Below, in pieces: positions 15,378 through 23,127 of a DNA stretch of 37,571 nt. Source of the DNA: Alienimonas sp043951915 (GTDB lineage Bacteria; Planctomycetota; Planctomycetia; Planctomycetales; Planctomycetaceae). Position 1 is the stretch's first letter. Each line of letters opens with the position of its first letter. Where the stretch lies: NCBI RefSeq assembly GCF_043951915.1, contig NZ_JBINJD010000035.1, positions 1-37,571 of the forward strand, read 5' to 3'. The notes under the pieces were generated by a model. That model made no database searches and was not told the DNA's origin. It worked only from the letters and a program-made list of their open reading frames with translations. Both the position numbers and the translations under genes were made by a program.

Positions 15378-16877
15378 CTATTCCGCGTCGTCCCCGCCGC
15401 CGGTCGCCTTGGCGATCTTGCCGTCCAGTTTGGCGGCCATGTCGGCCTCGGCGGCGGCGTACGCCGGGTCGCCGGCGTGGTTCGCCGTGTGGAGCGGGTC
15501 GTTCTTCCGGTCGATCAATAACGCTGACCGTTCGCCGTTCGGCTGGCGGTAGCGGACGTAGTGATACGCGTCGCTCACGACGGCGTCGCCGGGGCCGAAT
15601 CGGATATAGGCGTGGTCGCGGTGCGGGGCGGCGGGGTCCGTCAGCACGTGCGCGAAGCTTTCGCCGTGCACCTCGCCGGCGGGGATTTCAATGCCGGCCA
15701 TTTCGCAGAGGGTGGGGTGAATGTCAACGAATTCGACGTGACTCGGGACCGCGGCGCCCCGGGCGACGCCGGGGCCGCGGAACCACAGGGCGGTCCGCAG
15801 GGCCTCGTGCAGCAGGGTGTTTTTGGCCCACTGATCGTGCTCGCCCAGCAGCCAGCCGTGGTCGCCCAGCACGACGACCACGGTGTTCTCCGCCAGCCCG
15901 GTCTCCTCCAGTTTGGCCGTCACCCGGCCCAATAAATCGTCGGCGTGGGAGACGGAGGCGTAGTACCCCTGCCGCATCCGGCGGTGGTAGTCGTCGGAGT
16001 TGTATTTCACCTCGAATTTCATGTCCAAAGTCATCGGCACGTAGGCGAACTGCTCCTTCACGCCGCGGAGCCCCGCCGGCTTCGGCTCCGGCCAGCCGCG
16101 GTACTCCGCCAGCTCAATGTCCCGGCGGGGATAGAGGGCGTAGGTCTCCTCCGGGGAGAAGAAGGGCATGTGCGGCTTGGCGAAGCCGCAGGCGAGGAAG
16201 AACGGCTCGCCGGAGGCGGCCAGCCGGTCCAGGTCGTCCATCGTTTTTGAAGCGATCAGGCCGTCGCTGGTCTCCAGCGGGTCGACCTCGCCGGCCTCCC
16301 ACATCGGGACCTTCTTAACGGTCTTCCCGTTCGGCAGTTTGCGGGTCGCCTCGTTCGTCTTCATCCACGCTTCGGTGGCGTCGTTGTAATAATGCCGGCC
16401 GCCGATCGCGGGCTTCCAGGGGGTTTCGCTCCAACTGCGGTCGGCGGTGTCTTTGGGGTGGTGAAAGACCTTGCCGTTGCTGATCGTCGTATACCCCGCC
16501 TCCTTGAACCGCTGCGGCAGCGTCTTGGCGCCCGGGGCGTCGCGTTCGGCCCAGGTGAGGAAGTTGGGGAACCGCTCGCGGGTGGGGTAGAGGCCGGTCA
16601 TTAAACTCGCCCGGCTGGCGCCGCAGGTGGGCACCTGGCAGTAGGCGCTTTCGAACCGCACGCCGTTCTCCGCCAGCCGGGTGAAGTGCGGCGTGACCAT
16701 CTGCGGATGGCCGTAGTCGGCCGTCTGCGGCCGCAGATCGTCGATATAGAGCAGCAGCACGTTCGGCCGTTTCGCCGGCGGGTCCGCCGAGGCGGCGGCC
16801 GGCTCGGCGGCGGCGAGGGGAACGCCCGCGGCGAACCCCGCGGCGATCAGGAGGGACAGACGGAGCGACGAACGCAT
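15378..16877 (-). CDS. secreted sulfatase, iduronate-2-sulfatase-like
   Basis: A 499-residue enzyme with a signal peptide (to about residue 24). Metal ligands LLLYIDDLRP are present. The nucleophile motif is TCGASRASLMTGLYP: Cys85 is the residue oxidised to formylglycine, with Ala87 where the consensus CxPxR has Pro. DHGWLLGEHDQWAKN supplies the second metal/sulfate-binding set. Order and spacing fit the iduronate-2-sulfatase-like (S1_7-type) family that planctomycetes use on sulfated polysaccharides. I choose the ATG at 16877 over GTGs at 16886-16889. A separate formylglycine-generating enzyme is needed; the degenerate one at 9.8 kb is an unlikely candidate. Confidence 0.9.
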   Translation of the reverse strand: MRSSLRLSLLIAAGFAAGVPLAAAEPAAASADPPAKRPNVLLLYIDDLRPQTADYGHPQMVTPHFTRLAENGVRFESAYCQVPTCGASRASLMTGLYPTRERFPNFLTWAERDAPGAKTLPQRFKEAGYTTISNGKVFHHPKDTADRSWSETPWKPAIGGRHYYNDATEAWMKTNEATRKLPNGKTVKKVPMWEAGEVDPLETSDGLIASKTMDDLDRLAASGEPFFLACGFAKPHMPFFSPEETYALYPRRDIELAEYRGWPEPKPAGLRGVKEQFAYVPMTLDMKFEVKYNSDDYHRRMRQGYYASVSHADDLLGRVTAKLEETGLAENTVVVVLGDHGWLLGEHDQWAKNTLLHEALRTALWFRGPGVARGAAVPSHVEFVDIHPTLCEMAGIEIPAGEVHGESFAHVLTDPAAPHRDHAYIRFGPGDAVVSDAYHYVRYRQPNGERSALLIDRKNDPLHTANHAGDPAYAAAEADMAAKLDGKIAKATGGGDDAE

Positions 16878-16986
16878 GAGCGACACCACGGAACGAGCGG
16901 GGAGCGGCGACGCCGCGGACGGCGGCGCGGGCCCAGCGTAGCCGGCTCCGGCGCCGCCCCGCCAAGTCGGCCGGCGCCGCCTCCCG

Positions 16987-17060
16987 TGAGCCCGAAGCGC
17001 AAGCGAGGTGGGTGAGTCGCACGCCTCGCTGACGCTTCAGGTTGGTTGCGGAGGGCTCAC
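16987..17060. repeat. dispersed-type hairpin repeat overlapping a stop codon
   Basis: Outer arms GTGAGCCC and GGGCTCAC and inner arms GAAGCGCAAGCGAGG and CCTCGCTGACGCTTC (13 of 15 pair) form a long interrupted hairpin. It contains the TGA (17057-17059) of the MmeI-like gene. It looks like a genome-dispersed planctomycete repeat. Confidence 0.65.
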
Positions 17061-20000
17061 CCCGTGTAGCGGCCGTCTTCGGTGCGGCCGGCGTGGCCGA
17101 GGTCCGCCAGCACGGTCAGCACCGGGGCGACCTTCGCCGGACCGGCGCCTTTGAAGAACGCGGCGACGTCCGCCGGCGCCAGCGGGCGGTCGGCGGCGGC
17201 CAGCACGCCCCGCACGGCCCGGTACTGGGCGACCGGATCGGACTTCGGCGGCCACTTGCGAACCGCGGCGGCGGGCGGCGGCGGGGCGGCCGCCTCCCCG
17301 GTCAGCGACCGTTGCCGTTTGGCCTCCGCGGCCCGGGCGGCGGCGCCGTCGGGGTCCTGGAACTCCGGCCGCAAATAGCGAATCTGCCCGCGGGCCTCCT
17401 CGGCGGCGCGCTCGGCGTTGAGGACGACCAACCGGGCGAGCAGGTCTTCGTCGGGCAGATCGACCGGCCAGCCGTAGGCGTCGGCGACGGCGGCGTCGAG
17501 ATCGTCGTGCAACGCCCGCAACACCCCCACGAGCCCACGGTCGTGCACGTCCCGCTGCTTGTCCGTCAACGCCTCCCCGGCCCGCAACGCCTCCAGCACG
17601 TTATACATCCCGGTGAGGGTCAAATCCGGGTGTTCGGCCTGAACCCGCTTGCGGTGGGCGTCCAATTGCTCCCCGAGGTCCCGGATGCGTTCGGCCTGTT
17701 CGTCCGTCGCGGCGGGGAACGGGAACGGATCGAAGCAGCGAGAATTATTATATCGAGGATCGTTCCCGATCCCCATACGGCCGCCCTGAGCCAGTGACCA
17801 AACTGTGTGAACCCTGCTTGACAGCACCCCGAAAGTTAGGGCGTCCTCGTCCGCAATCGTCACAACCTCACTCTCAAACCGCGTTTCGGCCGAATCGAAT
17901 TGGAAAATTCGATGTTTGGCAGTTCGAGCCGTCACAATAACACGATGAAGTCCCGCGATTGCCTTGCGGAGTTGACTACGGGGCTCGCCGAAGATCCACC
18001 AATTGTCGCGGTATGTTGCGCGTCTGTTCTGATCCCGGTGGGGCTTCACGTTGTCGACGACATGCTGATACGAAGCGGGACATTTTCGCCGAGCTTCGTC
18101 TGCCGTAAGGCCATATAGGTCGATCACGTAGCGGGCCTTTCGGTCTTGTGCTAAGTCTCGCCCGCCGACGTACGGAAATACGAACGGGCTGTCTTTGCCG
18201 AATGATTCATATTCGTCGGACGAAAGCTCGAAATGCTTTCCGTGGAGTTTGACGCCCATCGAACTTAAACCGGCCATTGCATCAAGCGGCATCACGGCTC
18301 CCAAGTTCGGCCCGATGGTGAGGTTGGGCCAGATCGGGCCGAAGCGAGCGCTGAACTCCACCTCCGCCCCCTCCTCGCCGCCGCCTTTTTCGAGGGCGAT
18401 CTTCAACAACTGCCCCTCCGCCTCGCCGGGAACGCCGACGGTCATGGCGATACGGACGTCCGCGCCCAGCGCCGCGTCGACCCAGGGGTGATCGGGGATT
18501 GCGAACGCCAGCGAGAGCGGTTGCTTAGCTTCGGAAAGGTGCGGCTCCACGACACGCCGGTTGAAGGTCTGTCGCAGGCTGTTCGTCGTGATGAATCCGA
18601 ACCGCTTCGCCCCGCCGGTGCGGACCGTCTCCGCGGCGAGGTGCCACCAGTACATCACCAAATCGCAGCTTTCGGGCAGGGCTTTATACGCTCCCCGCAG
18701 CGCTTCGACGTAGCCGCTGCCGAGGTCCTGCCGCATCTTGAAGTTCCCCACGAACGGCGGGTTGCCGACGATGTAGTCGGCCTGGGGCCACTCCGCGGGG
18801 CGGGGGTTTTGGTAGTCGTAGACCGGGACGCGGGCGGTTTCGTCGGGGACCTCCTGCCCGGTGACGGGGTGCGGTTTGGTGGTGCGGCCGTCCCAGGTGG
18901 TGATCGGCGCGCCCTGCTCGTCCAGGCGGGGGGTGCGGGCGTCGTAGGCCAGCACGGCGTCGCGGTGCTCGATCGTGCGTTGCGAACTGAGGATCGGGTC
19001 CGGCAGGGTCTCCACGCCCCGCGTCGCCAGGTGCCACCGCAGATAGCCGATCCAGACGACCAACTCCGCGATCGCCGCGGCCCGGGGGTTTAATTCGATC
19101 CCGAGGACGTTGTGCGGCCCGACCGTGTCCGTGAGGGTCTGCGTCTCCTCGCCGAACTCCCGCAGCGTGCCCAGGACCTCCCCTTCCAACTGCTTGAGGT
19201 GCTCCAGGGCGACGTACAAAAAGTTCCCGCTGCCGCAGGCCGGGTCCAGAATCCGCAGGTCGCACAGCCGCTCGTGAAACGCCCGAACCGCGGCGCGGGC
19301 GGCGTCGGCGTCGCCGGCGCCGAACTGCCCGGCGGCGGCGGCCCGCACGGCCTCCCACTCCTCCCGCAGCGGCTCGACCACCGCGGGCAACACCAGCCGT
19401 TCCACATAGGCCCGCGGGGTGTAGTGGGCGCCGAGTTTGTGGCGTTCGGCCGGGTCCAGCGCCCGCTCCAGCAGGGTGCCGAAGATCGCCGGCTCCACGT
19501 CGGTCCAGTCCGCCCGGGCCGCCTCCCACAGCAGCGTGACCCCGTCCGCCGACAGCGGCAACGCGGTGCGGTCTTTAAACAGCGACCCGTTGAAGTGCCG
19601 CACCCGCCCGCCGGTCACGCCGGAGTATTTGGCGCCCTCGTCCATATCCGTCCACAGGCGCTCGGCGGCGTCGGGGAAGACCTCCGGGTCGGTTTTGCAG
19701 CGTTCCAGCAGGGCCGTGAAGGAGTCCTTCGGCAGCAGGCCGGCGTCCTCGCAGAACATGGTGAACAGACACCGCATTAAAAACCCGGCGACCTCCGCCG
19801 GCGCCCGGGCGGGGTGCGGAGAATCGCCCTGCTCCAACCGCTTCGCCAGTTCGGCCAATTTGGCGGCCAGTTCCCGCGTCGCCCGGGCGCTGCGCCGGGC
19901 CGGGTCCAGCGACGCCGGGTCCGTCCAGACGGCCTTGAGCACGGCCCGGACGGTCGGGTCGGCGAGGTCCGCCAGCCGCACCCGGTGGCTTCGCCCCTCG

Positions 20001-20677
20001 GGCAGCGCCTCCGTAAACGGCCGGTAGTGCTTGCCGGTGCCGGAGAAGTCCGCGTACAGGTCCAGGCAGTGGCCGACGTCGCAGACGATGAGGAACGGCG
20101 GCCAGTCCGGGACGAGTTTGGCGTAGCGTTCGGCCTGGTTGCGGGCCTTCAGCATCGCCCGGTCCCAGGTGCCGGTGCCGCGGCGGGCCGTGCCGGACTT
20201 CCGCCGGCCGCCGGCCTTCTCCGCCGACAGCGGCTTCGGCCCGGCGGGGGCGTCGGCGCCCTGCTTGCTTTCCAGCACGAAGCAGCCGGCTTTATACAGG
20301 TCGATAAAGTTCGTGGCGCTCTGCTCCCCCGCGTACTGTTTGACGGCCCGCTCGAAGGTGTAGCGGTTCTCCGCCGTCTCCGGCACGGCGGGGTCCGGGC
20401 GGGGGACGCCCAGCAGGTCGCAGAGGTCCCGCAGGAACGACTGGCTGTTCGCCGTCTCCGCCCCGCCGCTGGCGGACCATTTCGCAATGAAGGCCGCGGG
20501 ATCGGCGGCGGGCGACGGGGCGGCGGGCGGCTCGGCGGGGGACGGCACGGCGACGGGCGAGCAGGCAGGGGCGGGGCGGTCGGAAGGTACCGGGGCCGCG
20601 CCGTCCGCTGCCACATCGGCAGGACCGGCGCGATCGGACGAGACGACGGCGAGCGCATCCCGATGCGATGCGGTCAC
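17057..20677 (-). CDS. MmeI-like type IIL restriction-modification enzyme
   Basis: A 1206-residue single-chain enzyme. The nuclease site reads D126-x9-E136-x-K138 (DLYKAGCFVLESKQG), the spacing of the MmeI D-x9-ExK motif. The methyltransferase follows: SAM motif I DPACGSGNF near 478 and catalytic NPPFVG near 640 (N6-adenine type). A target-recognition region spans ~790-985, then a C-terminal helical part. Such enzymes methylate one strand and cut about 20 nt away. The first ~60 residues are Pro/Ala-rich and dispensable-looking, so the GTG at 20677 may not be the start. The TRD-coding part (17.73-18.30 kb) is near 50-55% G+C, unlike the flanks. No separate specificity subunit or BREX/DISARM partner is nearby. 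Confidence 0.87.
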   Translation of the reverse strand: MTASHRDALAVVSSDRAGPADVAADGAAPVPSDRPAPACSPVAVPSPAEPPAAPSPAADPAAFIAKWSASGGAETANSQSFLRDLCDLLGVPRPDPAVPETAENRYTFERAVKQYAGEQSATNFIDLYKAGCFVLESKQGADAPAGPKPLSAEKAGGRRKSGTARRGTGTWDRAMLKARNQAERYAKLVPDWPPFLIVCDVGHCLDLYADFSGTGKHYRPFTEALPEGRSHRVRLADLADPTVRAVLKAVWTDPASLDPARRSARATRELAAKLAELAKRLEQGDSPHPARAPAEVAGFLMRCLFTMFCEDAGLLPKDSFTALLERCKTDPEVFPDAAERLWTDMDEGAKYSGVTGGRVRHFNGSLFKDRTALPLSADGVTLLWEAARADWTDVEPAIFGTLLERALDPAERHKLGAHYTPRAYVERLVLPAVVEPLREEWEAVRAAAAGQFGAGDADAARAAVRAFHERLCDLRILDPACGSGNFLYVALEHLKQLEGEVLGTLREFGEETQTLTDTVGPHNVLGIELNPRAAAIAELVVWIGYLRWHLATRGVETLPDPILSSQRTIEHRDAVLAYDARTPRLDEQGAPITTWDGRTTKPHPVTGQEVPDETARVPVYDYQNPRPAEWPQADYIVGNPPFVGNFKMRQDLGSGYVEALRGAYKALPESCDLVMYWWHLAAETVRTGGAKRFGFITTNSLRQTFNRRVVEPHLSEAKQPLSLAFAIPDHPWVDAALGADVRIAMTVGVPGEAEGQLLKIALEKGGGEEGAEVEFSARFGPIWPNLTIGPNLGAVMPLDAMAGLSSMGVKLHGKHFELSSDEYESFGKDSPFVFPYVGGRDLAQDRKARYVIDLYGLTADEARRKCPASYQHVVDNVKPHRDQNRRATYRDNWWIFGEPRSQLRKAIAGLHRVIVTARTAKHRIFQFDSAETRFESEVVTIADEDALTFGVLSSRVHTVWSLAQGGRMGIGNDPRYNNSRCFDPFPFPAATDEQAERIRDLGEQLDAHRKRVQAEHPDLTLTGMYNVLEALRAGEALTDKQRDVHDRGLVGVLRALHDDLDAAVADAYGWPVDLPDEDLLARLVVLNAERAAEEARGQIRYLRPEFQDPDGAAARAAEAKRQRSLTGEAAAPPPPAAAVRKWPPKSDPVAQYRAVRGVLAAADRPLAPADVAAFFKGAGPAKVAPVLTVLADLGHAGRTEDGRYTG

Positions 20678-20851
20678 TTCCGTCGGGCGGCCCCGGATTC
20701 GGCCCGCGGCGTGCAGGAGGGAAGGGTCGCGGCTCCCGGTCCGCCCCGATCGTCCCCTCGGCAGCCGCCGCCGGACGCGGCGGAACCCCGGCGGCCGGCG
20801 ATCGAATCATCCGTCTCCCCGTCCCGTATCTCTGAACAGGAACCGATCCCC

Positions 20852-22546
20852 GTGGCCAAGCTGCTGGAATTCGACGACGACGCCCGCAAGCACCTCCTCA
20901 CCGGGGTCGAAAAGCTGGCCCGGGCCGTCAAAAGCACCCTCGGCCCCCGCGGCCGCAACGCGGTGCTGGACAAGGGCTGGGGCACCCCCAAGATCACCAA
21001 GGACGGCGTGACCGTCGCCGAGGATATCGAGCTGGACGACGCCTTCGAAAACATGGGCGTTCAGCTCGTCAAGGAGGCCGCCAGCAAGACCAACGACACC
21101 GCCGGCGACGGCACCACCACCGCCACCGTGCTGGCCGAGGCCCTCTTCAAAGAGAGCCTGCGGTTCCTGGCCAGCGGCGTGGACGCCACCCAGATGGCCC
21201 GCGGCGCCCAGAAGGCCGTCAACGCGGTCGTGGAGCACCTCGGCACGATCTCCACCCCGGTCGACGCGACCGACAAGAAGTCGCTGCAGACCGTCGCCAC
21301 GATCTCCGGCAACAACGATCCGGAGATCGGCAAGACCCTCGCCGACGCCTTTATCAAGGTCGGCAAAGACGGCGTGATCACCGTCGAAGAGGGCCGCGGG
21401 ATCAACACGACCGTCGACCTGGTCGAGGGCATGGAGTTCGACCGCGGCTTCCTCTCCCCGCACTTCGTCACCGACGAGGACGGGCAGGAAGTCGTCCTGG
21501 ACAACCCGTACATCCTCGTCTTCGAGGAGAAGATCAGCAGCGCCCGCCTGTTGGTGCCGCTGCTCGAGGAGATCTCCAAGAGCGGCCGCCCGCTGCTGAT
21601 CATCGCCGAGGACGTCGAGGGCGAAGCCCTGGCCACGCTGGTGGTCAACAAGCTGCGGGGCATCCTCAAGGTCGCCGCGGTCAAGGCGCCGGGCTACGGC
21701 GACCGCCGCAAGGCCATGATGGAGGACATCGCCGTCCTGACTGGCGGCCGGGCGATCTTTAAAGACCTGGGCGTCAAGCTGGACGCGGTCACGACCGAGG
21801 ACCTCGGCACCGCGAAGAAGATCCGAATTTCGTCCGACAAGACGATCGTCGTCCGCGGCGGCGGCACGAACGAGGCGATCGACGGCCGCGTGGCCCAGAT
21901 CAAGCGCGAGATCGAGGACACGGACAGCGATTACGACCGCGAGAAGCTCCAGGAGCGGCTCGCCAAGCTGGCCGGCGGCGTCGCCCAGATTAACGTCGGG
22001 GCCGCCACCGAGACCGAGATGAAGGAGCGCAAGGACCTGTTCGACGACGCCCTCGCCGCCACCCGGGCGGCGCTGGAAGAGGGCATCGTGCCCGGCGGCG
22101 GCGTGGCCCTGCTGCGGAGCAGCGCCGCCCTGAAGGGTCTGGAGCTGAGCGGCGACGAGACCTACGGCGCCGAGCTGGTCCAGCGGGTGCTGTCCATGCC
22201 GCTGCGGACCATCGCCGAAAACGCCGGCGAGGACGGCGCCGTGGTCGCCAACCGCGTGCTGCGGCACGACGAGGCCAACTACGGCTACGACGCCCTCAAC
22301 GACAAGTACGGCGACCTGATCGAGGCCGGCGTGGTCGACCCCGCCAAGGTCGTTCGCACCAGCCTGCAGAACGCCCTGTCGGTCGCCATGCTGATGACCA
22401 CCACCGCCGGTCTGATCGCCGACGAGCCGGAAGACCCCGAAGAGGGCGGCCACGACCACGACCACGACGGCATGGGCGGCGGCATGGGCGGTATGGGCGG
22501 CGGCATGCCGGGCATGGGCGGCATGGGCATGCCCGGCATGATGTGA
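20852..22546 (+). CDS. groEL: chaperonin GroEL, GGM-tailed paralogue
   Basis: A 564-residue 60-kDa chaperonin subunit. It has LGPRGRNAVLDKGWG, the nucleotide-binding DTAGDGTTTATVL, apical-domain KAPGYGDRRKAMMEDIAVLT and IVPGGGVALLR. The C-terminus is the flexible Gly-Gly-Met tail, preceded by an unusual HDHDHD stretch. It folds proteins in a double ring with GroES. The start is a GTG at 20852 with AGGAA 9 nt upstream; the frame is open far upstream but only antisense to the restriction gene. No CIRCE element is seen in the 174-bp upstream gap. It is followed by groES after 136 bp. Confidence 0.95.
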   Translation: MAKLLEFDDDARKHLLTGVEKLARAVKSTLGPRGRNAVLDKGWGTPKITKDGVTVAEDIELDDAFENMGVQLVKEAASKTNDTAGDGTTTATVLAEALFKESLRFLASGVDATQMARGAQKAVNAVVEHLGTISTPVDATDKKSLQTVATISGNNDPEIGKTLADAFIKVGKDGVITVEEGRGINTTVDLVEGMEFDRGFLSPHFVTDEDGQEVVLDNPYILVFEEKISSARLLVPLLEEISKSGRPLLIIAEDVEGEALATLVVNKLRGILKVAAVKAPGYGDRRKAMMEDIAVLTGGRAIFKDLGVKLDAVTTEDLGTAKKIRISSDKTIVVRGGGTNEAIDGRVAQIKREIEDTDSDYDREKLQERLAKLAGGVAQINVGAATETEMKERKDLFDDALAATRAALEEGIVPGGGVALLRSSAALKGLELSGDETYGAELVQRVLSMPLRTIAENAGEDGAVVANRVLRHDEANYGYDALNDKYGDLIEAGVVDPAKVVRTSLQNALSVAMLMTTTAGLIADEPEDPEEGGHDHDHDGMGGGMGGMGGGMPGMGGMGMPGMM

Positions 22547-22563
22547 GCCGACCGCTCCCCGGG

Positions 22564-22641
22564 AATGACGAATGTCGAATGAGGAATCACGAAGGCTCCG
22601 CCGAACTTGATTTCGTCATTCGGCATTCTTCATTCGTCATT
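22564..22641. repeat. AT-rich inverted repeat, copy 1
   Basis: Arms 22564-22593 and 22612-22641 pair at 25 of 30 positions and are made of repeated GAATGACGAATG-type words. It fills most of the groEL-groES gap. A second copy of the same family lies at 22998-23085 on the other side of groES. Confidence 0.8.
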
Positions 22642-22682
22642 TTAAATCACTCACCACTTCACCTCTTTTCATTCAATACCAG

Positions 22683-22970
22683 ATGACCCTGAACCCCCTG
22701 GACGATCGCGTCGTCATCGAGCCCGTCGAAGCCGAGGAAACCACCGCCGGCGGCATCGTGCTGCCGGACGCCGCCAAGGAGAAATCCCAGCGCGGCAAGG
22801 TCCTCGCCGTCGGCCCCGGCCGGCTGCTCGACAGCGGCGAACGCAGCCCCGTCGGCGTCGAAGTCGGCGACGAAGTCCTGTTCGGCAAGTACGGCGGCAC
22901 CGAGATCGAAGTCGACGGCAAGGACGTCAAGATCCTCCGCGAGGCCGACATCCTCGCCAAGGTGCTGTAG
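22683..22970 (+). CDS. groES: co-chaperonin GroES
   Basis: A 95-residue lid subunit. NPLDDRVVIEPVEAEE is the usual N-terminus, TTAGGIVLPDAAKEKSQ is the mobile loop that docks on GroEL, and VGDEVLFGKYGGTEIEVDG and READILAKVL complete the fold. Length is normal. The ATG at 22683 has no Shine-Dalgarno sequence. It sits between two different groEL genes, with repeat-filled gaps of 136 and 157 bp, so it could serve both GroELs; whether all three share one transcript is open. Confidence 0.96.
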   Translation: MTLNPLDDRVVIEPVEAEETTAGGIVLPDAAKEKSQRGKVLAVGPGRLLDSGERSPVGVEVGDEVLFGKYGGTEIEVDGKDVKILREADILAKVL

Positions 22971-22997
22971 TTCGGCGTCCGTCGTTCGCTATTTGGG

Positions 22998-23085
22998 AAT
23001 GTCGAATGACGAATGAAGAATGACGAAACGGCCCCAGGCCCGCCCCGTCCCCTTCGTTTCGTCATTCGACATTCTTCATTCGTCG
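22998..23085. repeat. AT-rich inverted repeat, copy 2
   Basis: Arms 23000-23030 and 23055-23085 pair at 26 of 31 positions and consist of the same GAATGACGAATG-type words as copy 1. It lies between groES and the second groEL and would form a strong RNA hairpin. Confidence 0.8.
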
Positions 23086-23127
23086 TTTTTTATCGCACGC
23101 CCCGCACACCGCACACCGCCCGCCCCC

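Noticed and set aside
17057..20677. BREX pglX or DISARM drmMI methyltransferase
   Set aside because: The N-terminal D-x9-ExK nuclease site and single-chain layout fit MmeI-like enzymes, and no BREX or DISARM partner gene is nearby.
20678..20851. CIRCE heat-shock operator before the first groEL
   Set aside because: No TTAGCACTC/GAGTGCTAA pair is present in the gap or before groES.
20807..22465. Minus-strand frame opposite groEL (552 codons), and a similar one opposite the second groEL
   Set aside because: Known antisense artefact of GC-rich groEL genes; Gly/Val/Leu/Asp-rich translation with no family.
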